A stretch of DNA of 5,631 nucleotides from Pseudofrankia asymbiotica (GTDB lineage Bacteria > Actinomycetota > Actinomycetes > Frankiales > Frankiaceae), in NCBI RefSeq assembly GCF_001983105.1, contig NZ_MOMC01000083.1, positions 27,345 through 32,975 of the forward strand, given 5' to 3'. The stretch's first letter is position 1, and each line of letters starts with the position of its first letter. Positions 4,875-5,631 of this stretch are shown one piece after another. The notes beneath the pieces are model-generated. The model did not search any database and was not told the DNA's origin. It worked only from the letters and a program-made list of their open reading frames with translations. The position numbers and the translations under genes are program-made.

Positions 4875-5631
4875 ATGGCTGGCCTGATCTCGAAGCTGGG
4901 ATACGTGGGGGTGCGGACTCCTCGGTCCGAGGAGTTCCGCACCTGGGGACCGGACGTGCTGGGCTGCATGCTCGGCCCGGACGGCGCGGACGGCGCCGTC
5001 CGCCTGAAGATCGACGACTTCGACTACCGCCTGTCTTTCCACCCCGGCGACGAGTACCGCCTGCTCTACACCGGCTGGGAGGTGCTCAACCACCGGGACC
5101 TGGACACCGTAGTGAACCGGCTGGAGGACGCCGGCGCCAAGCCCCGGTACGCCGACCTGGGGACGATCGAGTCCCGCGGGGTGAAGCACCTTGTGCAGTT
5201 CGAGGACCCGTACGGGCAGCCCCTTGAGGTTTTCTGTTACCAGGAGTCGAGCTACCGCTGGTGGAACCCGCCGCGCCCGCACGCCGGATTCGTCACCGGC
5301 GAGCAGGGCCTCGGCCACATCGTCTACGCCGTGCCGGAGCTGGAGAAAGTCGTCGCCTTCTACATCGACGCTCTGGGCTTCCTGCCCAGCGACGTCATCA
5401 GACTCCGGGAGCCGCTCGGCGAGATGTGGTTCCTGCGGGCCAATCCTCGCCACCACAGCGTCGCGTTCATCCAGGTACCGCATTCGGCGGGGCTACATCA
5501 CGTCTATCTCGAGTCCAACTCGCTCGACGACGTCGGTTATTCCTATTTCGACGTGCTGGGCGGGGACGCCAACCCGGACCTGCTGATGAACCTTGGCCGG
5601 CATATCGGCGACCAGACGGTGTCCTTCTATG
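4875..5631 (+). CDS. Type I extradiol ring-cleavage dioxygenase, BphC-like (3' end outside window)
   Basis: Enzymes of this vicinal-oxygen-chelate family use Fe(II) (sometimes Mn(II)) to open catechols next to the hydroxyl pair. The ATG at 4875 follows GGAGGAG (4864-4870). The 252 visible residues hold the complete N-terminal domain (LGYVGVRTPRSEEF to DPYGQPLEVFCY, 8-122) and most of the catalytic C-terminal domain. LGHIVYAV (147-153) gives the first metal histidine, His148. NPRHHSVAF (190-198) carries the conserved active-site histidine, LHHVYLE (207-213) the second metal ligand, and GRHIGDQTVSFY (241-252) matches the BphC segment holding the conserved His and Tyr. The third ligand, a glutamate about 50 residues after the second, lies beyond the edge, as do roughly 40-60 residues. 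Biphenyl-2,3-diol 1,2-dioxygenase or a similar 3-substituted catechol enzyme is the best guess. It probably works downstream of the oxygenase served by the reductase. Confidence 0.9.
   Translation, partial: MAGLISKLGYVGVRTPRSEEFRTWGPDVLGCMLGPDGADGAVRLKIDDFDYRLSFHPGDEYRLLYTGWEVLNHRDLDTVVNRLEDAGAKPRYADLGTIESRGVKHLVQFEDPYGQPLEVFCYQESSYRWWNPPRPHAGFVTGEQGLGHIVYAVPELEKVVAFYIDALGFLPSDVIRLREPLGEMWFLRANPRHHSVAFIQVPHSAGLHHVYLESNSLDDVGYSYFDVLGGDANPDLLMNLGRHIGDQTVSFY

Noticed and set aside
4765..5227. Plus-strand C-terminal extension of the reductase frame
   Set aside because: It follows a frameshift and overlaps the dioxygenase in another frame; the Arg/Pro/Gly-rich sequence matches nothing I recognise.
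4716..5483. Minus-strand open frame of 255 codons
   Set aside because: It is antisense to the extradiol dioxygenase, which has the conserved histidines in the sense frame.
1..5631. CRISPR array, tRNA, rRNA, insertion sequence or att site
   Set aside because: I saw no regularly spaced repeats, no tRNA-like cloverleaf or T-loop sequence, no transposase motif and no terminal inverted repeats of a mobile element, including around the deletion scar.

Overview
The window is very GC-rich with strongly GC-biased third codon positions, GTG and ATG starts and GGAGG-type ribosome binding sites. This is typical of a high-GC actinobacterium (Frankia, Pseudonocardia, Rhodococcus or Streptomyces-like); the genus cannot be fixed from sequence alone. 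The content is an aromatic-compound catabolic locus arranged around a LysR-type regulator, and part of it is visibly damaged.

Layout. Bases 1-270 carry no convincing gene but hold strong inverted repeats that could end transcription. On the minus strand, reading leftwards from about 2703, comes a decayed operon. It holds a 63-codon remnant (2512-2703, possibly the N-terminus of a fumarylacetoacetate-hydrolase (FAH)-like protein), a 23-codon remnant starting like a D-2-hydroxyacid dehydrogenase (2444-2515), a 5'-truncated enolase paralogue (1321 to about 2478), a 26-codon mini-ORF (1244-1324) and an FAH-family hydrolase (271-1244) with a one-base frameshift near its C-terminus. Nearly every stop overlaps the next start (ATGA or TGATG), so the ancestral operon was tightly coupled. 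A 159-bp divergent control region (2704-2862) separates it from the plus-strand genes.

On the plus strand are a NahR/NodD/PcpR-type LysR regulator (2863-3813) and, 16 bases later, a phthalate-dioxygenase-reductase/VanB-type flavin, NAD and [2Fe-2S] reductase (3830-4764), also frameshifted at a G run just before its end. After a 110-bp gap comes a BphC-like type I extradiol ring-cleavage dioxygenase (4875 onward), cut by the window edge just before its third metal ligand.

How the parts could work together (inference): the reductase would feed electrons to a ring-hydroxylating or demethylating oxygenase not present here. The extradiol dioxygenase would open the resulting catechol, and an FAH-family enzyme would act on the ring-fission product. 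The LysR protein, beside the divergent promoter region, would sense an aromatic inducer. The most notable points are the deletion scar joining dehydrogenase to enolase, the enolase paralogue lacking a key active-site histidine, and two independent one-base losses in G/C runs that may be either sequencing undercalls or genuine decay.
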